From positions 196,372-260,371 of the forward strand of contig JAMCPM010000006.1 of the NCBI GenBank assembly GCA_023382335.1: a stretch of DNA of 64,000 nucleotides, read 5' to 3'. The notes under the pieces were generated by a model. That model searched no databases and was not told the DNA's origin. It saw only the letters and a list, made by a program, of their open reading frames with translations. The DNA is from Actinomycetota bacterium (GTDB taxonomy: Bacteria; Actinomycetota; Thermoleophilia; BMS3ABIN01). The translations under genes were made by a program, and so were the position numbers. Below are positions 8,870-16,647 of the stretch, one piece after another; positions within the stretch are counted from its first letter, which is position 1; every line of letters begins with the position of its first letter.

Positions 8870-9646
8870 ATGAGCGCTAGCGATTTGAAAAATCGCGACG
8901 GCCGCCTCAAGGTCCTCGGCGTACAGGTTGACCGCGTCGACTCAAAGCAGGCATTGGCAACGATCGAAACCATGCTCGATACGCCAGCGTGCAAGCAGGT
9001 CGTCACCCTGAACCCCGAATATGTCATGCGGGCCACCGAGGATCCGGAGTTGATGCGGATTCTCAACGGCGCCGAGTTGAGTGTCCCCGATGGCATGGGC
9101 ATCGTCTGGGCTTCGCGCATTCTTGGTGAGCCTCTCAAGGGAAGGATCACCGGCACGGGGCTTCTTCCCGAGATCGCGCGCATCTGCGCCAGCCGCGGCC
9201 AGAGCCTGTTTCTGCTGGGAGGTCAACCGGGCGTCGCCGGACTGGCGGCCGCAAGGCTGAGCGAACAGATCCCCGGGCTCGCCATCGCCGGCGTCAGCTC
9301 CAACGACCCGGGAAACGTCACAGACCCACAAACCGTCGAACTTATCAACGGTTCCGGCGCCGATGTTCTGGCGGTCGCCTACGGCTGCCCCAAGCAGGAT
9401 TTCTGGATCGACCGCAACCGCGGCAAACTGACGGGAGTGCGCGTAGCGATCGGCGTCGGCGGCGCCCTGGATTTTATCTCCGGCCAGGTGCCTCGCGCGC
9501 CCAGGTGGATCCGCCGGGCCGGGATGGAATGGCTGTTCAGACTGGGTCTTGAGCCTAGCCGCCTCGGGCGGATGATCGCCCTGCCGCGCTTCGGCTGGCG
9601 AGTGCTGAGAGCCCGGGCAAGAAGCGTCCGTAAGAATTTACGTTAA
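8870..9646 (+). CDS. WecG/TagA/CpsF-family glycosyltransferase (GT26)
   Basis: This family transfers N-acetylmannosamine (TagA) or related sugars to a lipid-linked sugar early in teichoic-acid or exopolysaccharide assembly. At 258 residues the length is normal. Recognisable parts are VVTLNPEYVMRATEDPEL, the conserved SVPDGMGIVWASR with its Asp, the SLFLLGGQPGVA region, and the Arg-rich C-terminal RAPRWIRRAGMEWLFRL. The usual acidic residue in the R(I/V)xGxD segment is Gly here (RITGTGLL), which may affect activity. The ATG at 8870 is the third of three ATGAGCGC copies in 45 bases. It follows the GT4 gene and likely shares its transcript. Confidence 0.9.
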   Translation: MSASDLKNRDGRLKVLGVQVDRVDSKQALATIETMLDTPACKQVVTLNPEYVMRATEDPELMRILNGAELSVPDGMGIVWASRILGEPLKGRITGTGLLPEIARICASRGQSLFLLGGQPGVAGLAAARLSEQIPGLAIAGVSSNDPGNVTDPQTVELINGSGADVLAVAYGCPKQDFWIDRNRGKLTGVRVAIGVGGALDFISGQVPRAPRWIRRAGMEWLFRLGLEPSRLGRMIALPRFGWRVLRARARSVRKNLR

Positions 9647-9653
9647 ATCTGCG

Positions 9654-10571
9654 TTACTCAGTCTCGCTCAACCGTATGAACAGCTTGCACAGAGCTGCCC
9701 CGGCAAGCATCGACAGCGACAGGAAGACCCCCACCCGGTAGACCGAAAGCGCCGGATCGAACATGCCGCCGAAGAGCGGCTGCATGACCTGCCTCAATGC
9801 CTTCTCCCCATTATCCGTCATGGTATTGCCGGCAGCCGCCCAGCTATTGGCCCTGCCGCTCGCCAGGCTCAGCAGCAGGAAGGGAACCCAGCTGGCGATC
9901 GAGAGGCTGACCGCCATGCCCACGACCTTGCCGAGACGGCGGCTGAAGATCATGAAGGGGACGGCCAGGGCCGCGAAGACGACAAGCAGGAGCCCCAGCA
10001 GGATGCCGGCGGTCTGGTGCGTGCCGCCGTTGAGGATGCGCAGCGGCGCCGCGTAAAGGCCGAACATCGTCTTGAGCCCCTGGGCGGGTCCGGTCTGGGT
10101 CTCGGGCACGGCGTTCACCTGCGCTGACAAAGCATCCGGATTGTCATAAACGGTGCGGGCAAAATCCGGGCTCTGGAGGAAAGCATAGAGCTGCGGCGCG
10201 AATATTTTGGCATCCCCCTGAAACTCCTGCGCCAGCACAACTTTGTTAGCGGACGCCAAGGTCTGCTGGGCGTTGCCGGGTCCGGTTGCGATGAACAGAG
10301 CCAGCGCCGCCAGCAATAGTGACAGCACGATGGTGCAGGGGATGCCGAAAATCCACTTGAGGTCAATGCGCCAATGCTTCGGCGGCGCGATCGGTGCGGC
10401 GGTTTTTTCCGGCGGGCTGTGCGGTTCGAGCGGCAGCTGGATGACTTCATGCTCCGGCTGCTGCGCCGCGCCCGAATGCCGCGGATGATGGGGCGGGTGG
10501 TGTGAAGGCTGATGAGGCGCGCCCGCGGAGCGTTCCGGAGGAAAACGATAGATGCTGGCGCCGTTACCCAT
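9654..10571 (-). CDS. membrane protein of unknown function
   Basis: A 305-residue protein that I do not recognise. The first 60 residues are hydrophilic and rich in His and Pro (HQPSHHPPHHPRHSG). They are followed by four hydrophobic segments: about 74-96, and three in the C-terminal half (GILLGLLLVVFAALAVPFMI, GMAVSLSIASWVPFLLL and GVFLSLSMLAGAALCKLFI). An extracytoplasmic loop of about 100 residues lies between the first and second. The gene converges on the TagA-type gene, with seven bases between stops. The His-rich tail could bind metal, but that is only suggestive. Codon use and composition match the neighbours, so I take it to be real. Confidence 0.65.
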   Translation of the reverse strand: MGNGASIYRFPPERSAGAPHQPSHHPPHHPRHSGAAQQPEHEVIQLPLEPHSPPEKTAAPIAPPKHWRIDLKWIFGIPCTIVLSLLLAALALFIATGPGNAQQTLASANKVVLAQEFQGDAKIFAPQLYAFLQSPDFARTVYDNPDALSAQVNAVPETQTGPAQGLKTMFGLYAAPLRILNGGTHQTAGILLGLLLVVFAALAVPFMIFSRRLGKVVGMAVSLSIASWVPFLLLSLASGRANSWAAAGNTMTDNGEKALRQVMQPLFGGMFDPALSVYRVGVFLSLSMLAGAALCKLFIRLSETE

Positions 10572-10749
10572 GACCTGCCCGCTTTGGAAAAATTGCCTAA
10601 TTCATGAGTCGGTATGGAACGGTAAGAAAAGAAGGGGAAAGCCGAAGCCAGCGTGTCTGCTCTATTGAGCGGAGGCCGGCCTCATCGCATCGAACCGCCT
10701 GCACGCATCGACTAGCCGGTTGGCTATATCGACGCCCGAAGAAGAGCCT

Positions 10750-11099
10750 TCAGCTTTCGCGCCCCGGGGCGTCATTCCCCAAAAAGACCTCGTAAGCCTT
10801 GATGGCGACAATGGCTAACTGGCTCGGGTCCTCGGGAATTTTTCCCTCGGGGAAGCTGTCAGCGTGCCCGCGGATGAACTCCCTTTGGGAAGCCCCGGCG
10901 CCGCGGCCAGAAGTTCCCTGGGTATACGGGCGATCGTCTGTGTTTCTTCGGGCCTGATGTGGATGAACTGCGACGAGCTGCAACAGGCGTCGCAACCGGC
11001 GCAATATACATCGGTCCCGTCCTCGAACAGGAGCGCCTGCCGGGTATTGCGAAGCCAGGAAGAGAAGTCGCCAGCGGGGAGATATTGATGCTCGTTCAC
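10750..11099 (-). pseudogene. decayed YkgJ-type cysteine-cluster protein (frameshift plus internal deletion)
   Basis: The first part (leftward from ATG 11099) reads like the start of a YkgJ/UPF0153 protein, with the metal-binding cluster DVYCAGCDACCSSSQFIHIRP. Around 10875-10885 the similarity jumps to another reading frame, which continues FIRGHADSFPEGKIPEDPSQ and then LAIVAIKAYEVFLG to a stop near 10750. This looks like the C-terminal end of the same family. The central segment with the second Cys cluster (typically CSIYxxRPxxCR) is missing. The simplest explanation is a deletion that joined the ends out of frame. Neither single-frame product would be a complete protein. A sequencing error alone cannot explain the missing middle. 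Confidence 0.55.
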
Positions 11100-11136
11100 T
11101 ATAAAACCAAATCGTGGAGTTCATAAGGCGGCCTGC

Positions 11137-11217
11137 CTATGGTCTGCCACCTGCTATTCTGCCAATCGCGAACGCCAGGAACGAAGCCGCCCCGACGATG
11201 ACCAGAATCGTAGTCAT
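11137..11217 (-). CDS. possible 26-residue small membrane protein
   Basis: A short reading frame, MTTILVIVGAASFLAFAIG followed by RIAGGRP, sits behind a strong ribosome site (AGAGGAGGATGG). It encodes one hydrophobic helix and a short basic tail. It lies between tRNA-Gly and the decayed YkgJ-type gene, transcribed toward the latter. The hydrophobic pattern and the strength of the ribosome site are the only support. No homology can be claimed. Confidence 0.35.
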   Translation of the reverse strand: MTTILVIVGAASFLAFAIGRIAGGRP

Positions 11218-11294
11218 CCATCCTCCTCTCGGTATTTGGGATGACAATTGCTGACAATTATAACATCATCCAAAACCGGACCGGTGGAAAGACT

Positions 11295-11370
11295 TGGAGC
11301 GGATGACGGGATTCGAACCCGCGATCTTCGGCTTGGGAAGCCGACGCGTTACCAACTACGCCACATCCGC
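11295..11370 (-). tRNA. tRNA-Gly (anticodon CCC)
   Basis: Read on the minus strand the 76 bases fold as a complete cloverleaf. The acceptor stem is GCGGATG/CATCCGC and the D arm GCGT..ACGC. The anticodon arm is TCGGC-TTCCCAA-GCCGA with CCC at 34-36, and the T arm is GCGGG-TTCGAAT-CCCGT. The discriminator is T, and the 3' CCA is encoded (11295-11297). The CCC anticodon reads GGG glycine codons. Confidence 0.95.
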
Positions 11371-11387
11371 CCGGAGCTCAACGAAAA

Positions 11388-11428
11388 AGTAATGTGTCCC
11401 CGAAATTGGCAATTTAGTAATGTGTCCC
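11388..11428. repeat. 13-base direct repeat AGTAATGTGTCCC
   Basis: Two exact copies (11388-11400 and 11416-11428), 28 bases apart, lie between tRNA-Gly and the end of the UDP-sugar decarboxylase gene. A related AGTCACGTGTCCC occurs at 53016-53028 near the end of rho. The origin is unclear. They may be remnants of a short mobile repeat. Confidence 0.5.
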
Positions 11429-11433
11429 TAAAA

Positions 11434-12396
11434 CTAGAAGGCGCCTTCCTCCTCGAAATATTCGCTGAACCAGTCGACTGTGCGCTTGAGTCCGTCTTCC
11501 ACGGGGATGGACGGCTCCCAGCCGGTCAGCTTCTTGGCCAGGCCGATGTTCGGGCGCCGGCGCTTGGGGTCGTCGGTGGGCAGCGCCTGGTAGACGACCT
11601 CGCTCTTGCTGCCGGTCATCTCGATGATCATCTCCGCCAGCTGCTTGATCGTATACTCCGAAGGGTTGCCCAGGTTCACAGGCCCGTGATAGCTGCTCAT
11701 CATCACCCGGAAGATGCCCTCGACCAGGTCGGAGATATAACAGAAGCTCCGCGTCTGACTGCCGTCGCCGAAGACAGTCAGGTGCTTGTCCTCCAGCGCC
11801 TGGCGGATGAAGGTCGGCACCGCCCTGCCGTCATAGGGGCGCATCCGGGGGCCGTAAGTGTTAAACAGCCTGACGATACGGGTGTCGAGCCCCTGCTGGC
11901 GGTGATAGGCCATGGTCGTGGTCTCGGCGTATCTCTTGGCCTCGTCATAGACGCTGCGCGGCCCGATGGGGTTGACGTTGCCCCAGTAATCCTCGGTCTG
12001 CGGGTGCACCTCGGGGTCGCCATAGACCTCGGAGGTGGAAGTCAGCAGAAAACGCGCCCGCTTGTTTTTTGCCAGGCCGATGGCGTTACGGGTGCCGACG
12101 GCGCCCACCTTGAGGGTGTGCAGCGGGATCTGCAGGTAATCGATGGGGCTGGCGGGGCTGGCGAGGTGGTAGACGAAATCCACTTCCCCGGGAATCTCGA
12201 TGAACTGGGTGATATCCACGTTCATGTAGATGAAATCCTCGGAATCTATGTGCTCGAGATTCCGTAGCGTGCCGGTATTGAGATTGTCCAGTCCGATGAC
12301 GCGATGCCCGTTCTTGAGCAGATAATCGCTTAAATGGGACCCGATAAAACCGGCGGCGCCGGTCACTACCGAGACTTTCTGTCTCTCCTTGGCCAA
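11434..12396 (-). CDS. NAD-dependent epimerase/dehydratase, UDP-glucuronate decarboxylase type
   Basis: Extended short-chain dehydrogenase of 320 residues. It has the NAD-binding GAAGFIG (Gly13, Gly16, Gly19), the catalytic Ser/Thr region [11 protein letters not shown], and Tyr150/Lys154 in [11 protein letters not shown]. The segments [31 protein letters not shown] and [11 protein letters not shown] closely fit UDP-xylose synthase (UXS), which converts UDP-glucuronate to UDP-xylose. It would supply a nucleotide sugar for the glycan locus that follows. The start is TTG 12396 behind AGGAGGACTCA. It is divergent from the DUF2304 operon, with about 130 bases between. The exact sugar product is inferred from family resemblance. 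Confidence 0.88.
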   Translation of the reverse strand: MAKERQKVSVVTGAAGFIGSHLSDYLLKNGHRVIGLDNLNTGTLRNLEHIDSEDFIYMNVDITQFIEIPGEVDFVYHLASPASPIDYLQIPLHTLKVGAVGTRNAIGLAKNKRARFLLTSTSEVYGDPEVHPQTEDYWGNVNPIGPRSVYDEAKRYAETTTMAYHRQQGLDTRIVRLFNTYGPRMRPYDGRAVPTFIRQALEDKHLTVFGDGSQTRSFCYISDLVEGIFRVMMSSYHGPVNLGNPSEYTIKQLAEMIIEMTGSKSEVVYQALPTDDPKRRRPNIGLAKKLTGWEPSIPVEDGLKRTVDWFSEYFEEEGAF

Positions 12397-12524
12397 TGAG
12401 TCCTCCTGGTCGGTTCGAAATTTCGGTTATTGGCCCCCGCCCGGGCCGTTACAAGGCTCCCGCTTTTTCTATAGAATACTCTATATTAATTAATAGGTTG
12501 CTAACAGTGTAGGGGGGTTTCACC

Positions 12525-12965
12525 CTGAGCAGAATCCAACTCGTTGGCCTGGTGGTCTCGGCCGTCCTGGCCCTCCTGATATTCCAACTGATCCGCCGGA
12601 AGAAACTCAAGGAGCAGTATTCGCTGCTGTGGTTCGTGATCGTGGCGGTGATGTTCCTGCTTTCAGTCTGGGGACAGCCCCTGACATGGCTCAGCGAGGC
12701 GACCGGCATACAGCTTCCCTCCAATACGCTTTTCGTCCTGGCCATCCTCTTCCTGTTCGGAATGGCCCTCCACTTCTCGCTGCTGGTCTCGCGCCTGACC
12801 GACCAGAGCAAGATGCTGGCCCAGAAACTGGCGCTGCTCGAGCTCGACCTGCGCCGGCAGCAGGAGCCCTCCGGCGAAGATGACAGCGCCGGCGGACCGG
12901 TGGCCGTCATCGTGGAAGACCCCGAGGACCCGGCCGCGATCGACGGTCCCGACGCACGTGACTGA
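12525..12965 (+). CDS. DUF2304 family membrane protein, probable CTG start
   Basis: Small membrane protein with two or three hydrophobic helices and a charged C-terminal tail (AQKLALLELDLRRQQE, probably coiled). DUF2304 proteins usually sit beside polyprenyl-phosphate glycosyltransferases of the DPM1 type, as here. No ATG, GTG or TTG begins at the right place. A GTG at 12552 would cut into the first helix. In contrast, CTG 12525 lies nine bases downstream of AGGGGGG and yields a protein beginning MSRIQLVGLVVSAVLALL, close to the usual start of the family, and an in-frame TAG lies just upstream. The stop overlaps the next gene by eight bases. Confidence 0.8.
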   Translation: MSRIQLVGLVVSAVLALLIFQLIRRKKLKEQYSLLWFVIVAVMFLLSVWGQPLTWLSEATGIQLPSNTLFVLAILFLFGMALHFSLLVSRLTDQSKMLAQKLALLELDLRRQQEPSGEDDSAGGPVAVIVEDPEDPAAIDGPDARD

Positions 12966-14091
12966 ATCGACCGGCAGCCAGGGGTCGAAGGCCCCGCCCG
13001 ATAGTTCCGGCGGCGGGCAACGGATCAAGTCGATCCTCAGTTCGCGCCTGCTGCGGGCCGGAGTCAGCCTGGGATTGCTGGCGCTGCTCCTGGTCCGCAC
13101 CGACCTGTCACAGCTGGGCGAGACGCTGCGCGGAGTCTCCTTCAGCATGCTTGCCGTCGCCTTCCTGATATTCCTGGTCTGCAACCTCGTCAATGTCTAC
13201 AAATGGCAGTTGATCATCCGGAAGCAGGGCCTGCAGGTCTCGAGCATCTATCTGACCAAGCTCTATTACATGGGCCTCTTCTTCAACAACTTCCTGCCGA
13301 CCAATATCGGCGGCGACGTCGTCAAGGTCTGGAAGCTCTCCAAGGTCACGGGCAAAGGGCACGACGCCGTCAGCTCCGTTGTCATCGATCGCGCCGGATC
13401 CACGCTCGGGATCCTTCTGCTCGCCCTTGTTCCCACGATGTTCCGCCTGAGTCAGCTGGGCACGAACGTGGCGATACCGATTTTTGCGATGTTCTTCATC
13501 GCCGTGCTGCTCATCGCCTTTCTCTCCAGCGAGAGGGCGGTACGGGCTTTGGGGCGCTTCAGGCTGTTCCGCGCCGACCCGTTCGGCCTGCGGAACCACC
13601 TTAAGTCATTTTATTACTCGCTCTACCAGTTCCGGGACCACAAGCTGACTCTCGCCCTTTTCATGCTATGGTCGCTCGTTTATCAGGCGCTTCATATCCT
13701 CACGGTTTATTTTGTCGCCCTGGCGCTCGACATTGAGATTCCCGCTTATTATTATTTTCTTTTTGTTCCAGTCGTCATGGCGGTGACCATGATGCCGATC
13801 TCGTTAAACGGCGTGGGAACACGCGAAGTGACGTGGGTCCTGCTTTTCCGGCAGGTTATCGAAGACCCGGAGCTGGCAAGGACCCTGGCCATATCCCTGT
13901 CGCTGCTGAGCTTTGTCGTGATAAGCATGATCAGTCTCGCGGGAGGCGTCTTCTACCTGCTCGACCGTTCGACGCCACCGCTCACGGAGGAAGAGGCGTC
14001 GGCGATCGAGGAAGAGGAGCGCGGCGCTTTTTCCCTGGATGAATCCGGAAGCGGCGCCACTCGCGCCATGGCGGAGGAAACAAATGGCTGA
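12958..14091 (+). CDS. lysylphosphatidylglycerol synthase transmembrane region / UPF0104 family protein
   Basis: An integral membrane protein of 377 residues from GTG 12958, which overlaps the previous stop as GTGACTGA. It has about eight hydrophobic segments and the family landmarks KLYYMGLFFNNFLPTNIGGD (about 80-100), the VIDRAGSTLGI region and MMPISLNGVGTREVTWVLLF. Members of this family include the flippase part of MprF, and many stand-alone versions sit in glycan loci, where lipid-linked sugar translocation is suspected. The frame is open further upstream to 12880, but that part lies inside the DUF2304 gene and is not protein-like. Function here is inferred. Confidence 0.87.
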   Translation: MTESTGSQGSKAPPDSSGGGQRIKSILSSRLLRAGVSLGLLALLLVRTDLSQLGETLRGVSFSMLAVAFLIFLVCNLVNVYKWQLIIRKQGLQVSSIYLTKLYYMGLFFNNFLPTNIGGDVVKVWKLSKVTGKGHDAVSSVVIDRAGSTLGILLLALVPTMFRLSQLGTNVAIPIFAMFFIAVLLIAFLSSERAVRALGRFRLFRADPFGLRNHLKSFYYSLYQFRDHKLTLALFMLWSLVYQALHILTVYFVALALDIEIPAYYYFLFVPVVMAVTMMPISLNGVGTREVTWVLLFRQVIEDPELARTLAISLSLLSFVVISMISLAGGVFYLLDRSTPPLTEEEASAIEEEERGAFSLDESGSGATRAMAEETNG

Positions 14092-14809
14092 AGATCCGCG
14101 CATCCTGATAATCATACCGGCGCATAACGAAGCCGACAGCCTCGCCCGCGTTATCGGCGAGATCCGCGCCGCCGTCACGGCCGACATCGTCGTCGTGGAT
14201 GACGGCTCGACAGACAATACCGCCGCGATAGCGCTGCGGGAGAATGTGGAGCTGCTGAGCATGCCTTTTAACCTCGGCATCGGCAGCACCATGCAGACCG
14301 GATTCAAATTCGCCCACCGCGGCGGTTACGACATCGCCGTGCAGGTCGACGGCGACGGCCAGCACGATCCGTCCGAGCTGCAGCTGATCCTCAAGCCGGT
14401 CATCAACGGCGAATGCGACCTGGCCATGGGTTCACGGTATCTCGAGCGCGGCAGCTACAGCGGCTCCGCCGGCCGGCGCGCCGGCACCGCCATCTTTTCC
14501 CGGATCCTGTCGCTGATGACCCGTGAGAGGCTGACCGACGCCACCTCTGGCTTCCGCGCCATCAATCGCAGGCTGATCGAGCTCTTCGCCCACGATTATC
14601 CGCGGGATTACCCCGAAGTCGAGGTGCTGCTGATAATCCACCTGGCGCGTTTCCGTATCCGCGAAGTGCCCGTCGCCATGCGCCGCCGGGGCGGCGGCCG
14701 TTCATCGATCAACAGTTTCCGTTCCGTGTATTACATGGTCAAGGTGCTGCTGGCGCTGCTCGTGGCTGCCTCCAGGCGCCATGCGCCCGAGCTCAACGAG
14801 GAATCATGA
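14084..14809 (+). CDS. glycosyltransferase family 2, polyprenyl-phosphate sugar synthase (DPM1) type
   Basis: GT-A enzyme of 241 residues. The N-terminus is ILIIIPAHNEADSLARVI, followed by VVDDGSTDNTA and the metal-binding QVDGDGQHDPSE, which is typical of dolichyl/undecaprenyl-phosphate mannose or glucose synthases. The C-terminal region has the short MRRRGGGRSSIN motif and one hydrophobic helix. ATG 14084 is preceded by GGAGGAAACAA and overlaps the preceding stop by eight bases. With the upstream DUF2304 and UPF0104 genes it forms a familiar trio thought to make and move a lipid-phosphate sugar. The sugar is not deducible. Confidence 0.9.
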   Translation: MAEDPRILIIIPAHNEADSLARVIGEIRAAVTADIVVVDDGSTDNTAAIALRENVELLSMPFNLGIGSTMQTGFKFAHRGGYDIAVQVDGDGQHDPSELQLILKPVINGECDLAMGSRYLERGSYSGSAGRRAGTAIFSRILSLMTRERLTDATSGFRAINRRLIELFAHDYPRDYPEVEVLLIIHLARFRIREVPVAMRRRGGGRSSINSFRSVYYMVKVLLALLVAASRRHAPELNEES

Positions 14810-15552
14810 CCGTGAACGACTATTACAAATATTACTTCTCGTCAACGGAGATCGAGGGAAGCTCGGAGCGCATCGAGGCCAAGAACGAGCTTGTCTATTC
14901 CCTGCTCGAGCCCTACCTGAAGGCAGCGGCTCCGGTTCTGGAACTGGGTGTGGGCAAGGGCTGGTTTGCCCGGGCCTGCATCGGGCACGGGCATCCCTAT
15001 CACGGCATCGAGGCCAATGGCGAGCAGTGCCGGGAGCTCGAAGCCCAGGGAATCGATGTCACCTGCGCCCGGGTGCCTCCGGTGCCCGCGGGCGGCGAGT
15101 CCGGAGAAGGCGAGTATGGAGACGGCGGCTATGGGCTGATTTACAGCGCCCATCTGATCGAGCACCTGGCCGGCGGCGAGATGGTGCACGAGCTGCTCGC
15201 GGATTGCCCGCGGCTGCTGGCGCCAGGAGGCGTGCTGGCGCTGCTTTTCCCCGACGCCATGGCCATGGGCAACCATTTCTGGAATTGCGATTACACGCAC
15301 ACCTGGCCCACCACCGAGCGGCGCGTGGCCCAGGCGCTGGCCGACGCCGGCTTCCAGGTCAGGGAAGGACACAAGCTCTGCGGACACTACACCGGCGCCA
15401 TGCGGATCGCCGCCAGGGCCGGGTCGCGGCCGCTGGTTTTGCGAACCGCGCAGATGCTGGCCCGGAACCCCGAGCGCCGCGACCTCTTTTATCGCGGCTG
15501 GATGTACCTGCAGCAGGACGTGCTGCTGATCGCCACGCCACGGACCGGTTAA
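14806..15552 (+). CDS. class I SAM-dependent methyltransferase
   Basis: A 248-residue methyltransferase. The SAM-binding motif I is VLELGVGKGWFARACIG, the acidic end of beta2 is GIEANGEQ, and a motif IV-like LIYSAHLIEHL follows. The glycan-locus pattern LLAPGGVLALLFPD is clear. A short Gly/Glu-rich insert (GGESGEGEYGDGGYG) lies before motif IV and looks like a local expansion. ATG 14806 overlaps the preceding stop as ATGA, indicating translational coupling. It probably methylates a sugar of the surface polysaccharide. The acceptor is unknown. Confidence 0.87.
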   Translation: MTVNDYYKYYFSSTEIEGSSERIEAKNELVYSLLEPYLKAAAPVLELGVGKGWFARACIGHGHPYHGIEANGEQCRELEAQGIDVTCARVPPVPAGGESGEGEYGDGGYGLIYSAHLIEHLAGGEMVHELLADCPRLLAPGGVLALLFPDAMAMGNHFWNCDYTHTWPTTERRVAQALADAGFQVREGHKLCGHYTGAMRIAARAGSRPLVLRTAQMLARNPERRDLFYRGWMYLQQDVLLIATPRTG

Positions 15553-15561
15553 CCTCATCGA

Positions 15562-16647
15562 TTGCCGCCCGTGAGCACCGCCACTGAGAGCAATTCAATT
15601 TCACAGGACGCCGGCGAACCCCGCGTCGCTGTCATCATCCCCAACTTCAACGGCGAGGAATATCTGACTACCTGCCTGACTTCGATCCTTGACCAGAGCT
15701 ACGGCAACTATTCCATTTCCGTGGTGGACAACGCCTCGTCCGACCATTCGGTGGAGCTCGTCAAGCACGACTTCCCCGAAGTCGCAATAGTTGAGAACAG
15801 CCGCAATACCGGTTATGCCGGCGGCTGCAACTCCGGTTTGATCCGTGAGCTGAAAAGTGATGCAAAGTATTTCGTGCTGGTAAACAGCGACGTGCGCGCC
15901 GACCGCGAGTGGCTGGCCGAGCTGGTGAAGGCAGCCGAAAGCGACCCGAAGATCGGCATCTGCCAGTCGCTCATCTATCTGGCTGACGACCGCGGCCTGA
16001 TCAACAGCGCCGGCAACGAGTCACATTACCTGGGCTTTGGTTTTTGCGGCCATTATCGCGAACCGGACCGGGGTCAGTTCACGGGAATAAGCGACGTCCC
16101 TTTCGCAAGCGGCTCCTCGATGATGGTGCGGCGCGAACTCATCGACGCCATCGGATTGCTCGATGACGACCTCTTCATGTATCAGGAAGACCTTGACTAC
16201 AGCTGGCGGGCGCGCCTTGCCGGATGGCGCGTGGTGCTGGCGCCGCAGTCGCACCTCTATCACAGTTATTCTTTCAGCCGCAATTCACGCAAGTTCTACT
16301 TTCTGGAGCGCAACCGCATCATCGTCTCTCTCAAGAATTACAGCGGCCGCAGCCTGCTGGTGCTGACGCCGGCCTTTTTGGGCGCGGAGCTGGGGATGCT
16401 CGCCTATTCGATCACCGGCGGCTGGTTGCGGCAGAAACTGAAAGCCTATCTCTACCTGTTGCGCAACCTCGACCGGATACTTGCCAAACGGCGTCAGGTC
16501 CAGGCAACACGCCGGCTGCCCGATGCCGCCATCACCGCCTACTGGACCGGCCGCATGGGATTCGCCGACCTCGCCGACTCGCCGCTCACCAGGGTCGCCA
16601 ACCCTGTTTCCGCGCTCTACTGGGCGATCGCCAGGAGGCTGCTATAG
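15562..16647 (+). CDS. glycosyltransferase family 2 (rhamnosyltransferase-like)
   Basis: A 361-residue GT-A enzyme. It has AVIIPNFNGEEYLTTCLTSI, VVDNASSDHSVE, NTGYAGGCNSG and VNSDVRADREW (the DxD-like site is NSD), then the acceptor part MYQEDLDYSWRARLAGW with the ED motif of GT2 transferases. A hydrophobic segment near residues 262-282 (LLVLTPAFLGAELGMLAYS) probably attaches it to the membrane. The start is TTG 15562 or GTG 15571. Neither has a strong ribosome site, and coupling to the preceding gene is likely. The WbbL-like layout suggests rhamnosyl transfer, but the sugar is not certain. Confidence 0.88.
   Translation: MPPVSTATESNSISQDAGEPRVAVIIPNFNGEEYLTTCLTSILDQSYGNYSISVVDNASSDHSVELVKHDFPEVAIVENSRNTGYAGGCNSGLIRELKSDAKYFVLVNSDVRADREWLAELVKAAESDPKIGICQSLIYLADDRGLINSAGNESHYLGFGFCGHYREPDRGQFTGISDVPFASGSSMMVRRELIDAIGLLDDDLFMYQEDLDYSWRARLAGWRVVLAPQSHLYHSYSFSRNSRKFYFLERNRIIVSLKNYSGRSLLVLTPAFLGAELGMLAYSITGGWLRQKLKAYLYLLRNLDRILAKRRQVQATRRLPDAAITAYWTGRMGFADLADSPLTRVANPVSALYWAIARRLL

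Noticed and set aside
11248-12267. Long rightward open frame crossing tRNA-Gly and the antisense of the UDP-sugar decarboxylase gene
   Set aside because: It reads through a complete tRNA, and its protein is the mirror of a well-conserved gene on the other strand.
14781-15587. Arg/Ala-rich open frame over the methyltransferase gene
   Set aside because: Composition typical of a GC-rich shadow frame. The +1 frame has clear methyltransferase motifs and ATGA coupling.
16224-16643. Upstream extension of the GT2 frame by 140 residues
   Set aside because: It lies wholly inside the preceding glycosyltransferase gene and has no protein-like pattern.
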